Shown here: in pieces, positions 4,532-5,791 of the stretch | Position numbering within the stretch: the stretch's first letter is position 1 | Layout of the letters: every line of letters begins with the position of its first letter | From: Candidatus Omnitrophota bacterium | Lineage (GTDB): Bacteria > Omnitrophota > Gorgyraeia > B26-G9 | Reading direction: 5' to 3' | NCBI GenBank assembly: GCA_023136735.1 | Contig: JAGLQQ010000051.1 | Location: forward strand, 1-5,791 | Length of the DNA stretch: 5,791 nt | Notes under the pieces: generated by a model | Database searches by the model: none | The model's input: the letters and a program-made list of their open reading frames with translations, nothing else | What the model was told of the DNA's origin: nothing | Program-made: the position numbers and the translations under genes

Positions 4532-5670
4532 TACTGCTGACCTCCTTTCACACCAAAAAGTTCCAAGTTTTTGTCTAGGTCCAGCGGGTTAAAGCCGTTT
4601 GGTCCGCTGGAAGAAAGCATAATAACATTAAGCCCTTTTAACACCTCCGCCATTTTTAAACCAACCAGTTTATCCGAACCTTTTTGCTGATAAGCATTAT
4701 TTATAAGCTCTTTCTTTTTTGCCTCGGCAAGTTTTATCTTAAGATCTGCCTCAGCATGCTTGGTTCTCACATAAAGATCCTTCTCTGAATTTTTCTTGAC
4801 CACATATGCTTTTCCCTCTTCCAACCGGATCTTCATATTGGCCTCTCCTTCTTCGCGAACCTTTTTAACCAGTGATTCTTCTCCTGTTGCCTTGGCCTTA
4901 GACCGGTTGGTGAAAACCAGCTGATCTTTAAGTTTCTTCTCTTCTATATTTCTCTGCAGCTCATCGCTGTATTTGAAATAGCGGATAAGCACATGGTCTA
5001 CTATTATTCCCTTAGGTTCCAACTCTCGATTGAGCAGCTCCTTTGATTGCTGTGCTCTAGCTACACGCAAAGGGCTGTTAAAAAATTCCTCTGTAGTCAT
5101 CTCACCTAGAGTTTCCTTGAGCTTTGGCTCAACTTTGGGGATTATCCCGTTGGTCTGATACAGCAATCCAGGGCCGACAGTTGTAATTACTTTATAAGGA
5201 TCAGCAATATGATAGATTACGCTTACATCTACGTCTACAAAAAATCCGTCTGAAGTTTGGATATGCGCTGCTTTTTGATATCCTCCTTTTTGCTTCCTTT
5301 GCCCATAATATTGTTCAGGCGTCCGCGACCGACCTAGATTAAACTGGATATTTTTTGCCTTGCTTTCAAGATAATCGTTTAATTCAAACACCTGTAGGTC
5401 CTTTGGAAACCTATGCATACGATGTATGCCAAAAGGAGCAATAACATGAAAGCCGGTATTATAAACCTTTTCTCTGACACCAGGATTGATCCCGATATTG
5501 ATCTGCTTAATCGCAAATTCATTCGGCTTGACATAAAAAATACAATTGCCGAAAAATACCGCAAAAACAAACACAAGCACAAATGTTCTAAGCAGCCACT
5601 TGAACATTTTTTCTACGTTTGCCGTTTTCATCCTGTTCATTATTTTAGCAAACTCTTCTTTTTCGTTCAT
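4531..5670 (-). CDS. SPFH/band-7 membrane protein (HflK/prohibitin-like)
   Basis: The 379-residue protein has a short charged N-terminus, one transmembrane helix (about residues 26-46) and a band-7 domain (about 47-250) starting FYVKPNEFAIKQINIG. The core strand SDGFFVDVDVSVIYHI (140-155) and the ELLNRELEPKGIIVDHVLIR block (211-230) parallel the downstream paralogue. A polar segment at about 102-137 (KNIQFNLGRSRTPEQYYGQR) has no counterpart there. A long charged helical region (about 240-325) should be coiled coil, and GLKMAEVLKGLNVIMLSS is the usual hydrophobic C-terminal strand. It probably heteromultimerises with the next gene, as HflK does with HflC. GGAGG (5688-5684) is 13 bases from the ATG, rather far; ATG codons 11 and 14 are alternative starts, but an upstream in-frame TGA excludes longer ones. 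The last codons (KGGQQ) carry the ribosome site of the next gene. Confidence 0.92.
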   Translation of the reverse strand: MNEKEEFAKIMNRMKTANVEKMFKWLLRTFVLVFVFAVFFGNCIFYVKPNEFAIKQINIGINPGVREKVYNTGFHVIAPFGIHRMHRFPKDLQVFELNDYLESKAKNIQFNLGRSRTPEQYYGQRKQKGGYQKAAHIQTSDGFFVDVDVSVIYHIADPYKVITTVGPGLLYQTNGIIPKVEPKLKETLGEMTTEEFFNSPLRVARAQQSKELLNRELEPKGIIVDHVLIRYFKYSDELQRNIEEKKLKDQLVFTNRSKAKATGEESLVKKVREEGEANMKIRLEEGKAYVVKKNSEKDLYVRTKHAEADLKIKLAEAKKKELINNAYQQKGSDKLVGLKMAEVLKGLNVIMLSSSGPNGFNPLDLDKNLELFGVKGGQQ

Positions 5671-5711
5671 TCAAACAACACCCCCTCCAATTAGCTCTAA
5701 GCTATACGTGA

Positions 5712-5791
5712 TTAAAATAACTCTTCCTCGATATTTAGAGTGTGAATAACTATTTTTGCGGATTTAAATGCTGGTTTTATCATGGATGCAT
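5712..5791 (-). CDS. Possible C-terminal end of an upstream gene (partial)
   Basis: Reading leftwards from the window edge, one frame stays open for 25 codons (ending KIVIHTLNIEEELF) and stops with TAA at 5714-5712, 41 bases before the first SPFH gene. No family can be recognised from so few residues. The frame could be chance, and an ATG inside it (codon 3 of the visible part) leaves a short peptide as an alternative. I see no convincing promoter between this stop and the SPFH start, which would fit continued transcription from the right. Confidence 0.3.
   Translation of the reverse strand, partial: ASMIKPAFKSAKIVIHTLNIEEELF

Overview
The window is AT-rich and almost entirely transcribed leftwards (minus strand). 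It looks like a chromosomal piece of a diderm (Gram-negative type) bacterium: two proteins carry lipoprotein signal peptides, stand-alone receiver domains and paired SPFH proteins occur, and promoters and Shine-Dalgarno sites are classical. The lineage cannot be fixed from the sequence. A PVC- or Omnitrophota-like bacterium is only a guess from gene style. All intact genes stop with TAA or TAG.

Layout from right to left, in the order of transcription. (1) 5712-5791: possible last codons of an upstream gene. (2) 5670-3479: two paralogous SPFH/band-7 genes joined by a TAATG stop/start overlap. The first has an N-terminal membrane helix; the second has a lipoprotein signal peptide. They end in a strong 15-bp hairpin terminator (3418-3455). 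(3) 3417-1947: the two ends of a group II intron, probably bacterial class C (IIC), starting GTGCG directly behind that terminator and ending with domains V and VI at 1947. Its middle, including any reverse transcriptase, is gone. An IS5-like insertion sequence (about 2046-3222) sits inside, and its transposase carries an in-frame TGA. (4) 1865-1764: the first ~24 codons of what looks like a DUF4268-type gene, with an excellent ribosome site, then cut off. (5) 1742-671: a probable three-gene operon of a 57-residue two-helix membrane protein (possibly translated from a leaderless transcript), a thioredoxin-fold lipoprotein and a membrane-anchored DUF192 protein. (6) 575-207: a single-domain response regulator with a TTG start and its own promoter. 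(7) 45-1: the 5' part of a tRNA-Thr(GGT) with its promoter, running off the left edge.

Functionally, the SPFH pair would form a membrane-associated scaffold, and the thioredoxin/DUF192 operon acts in the cell envelope. The stretch 1764-3417 is a small decay zone in which an intron, an insertion sequence and a gene fragment are nested behind a terminator. The novel-system candidates are modest: the small membrane protein tied to the thioredoxin operon, the lipid-anchored SPFH partner, and the intron/IS nest.
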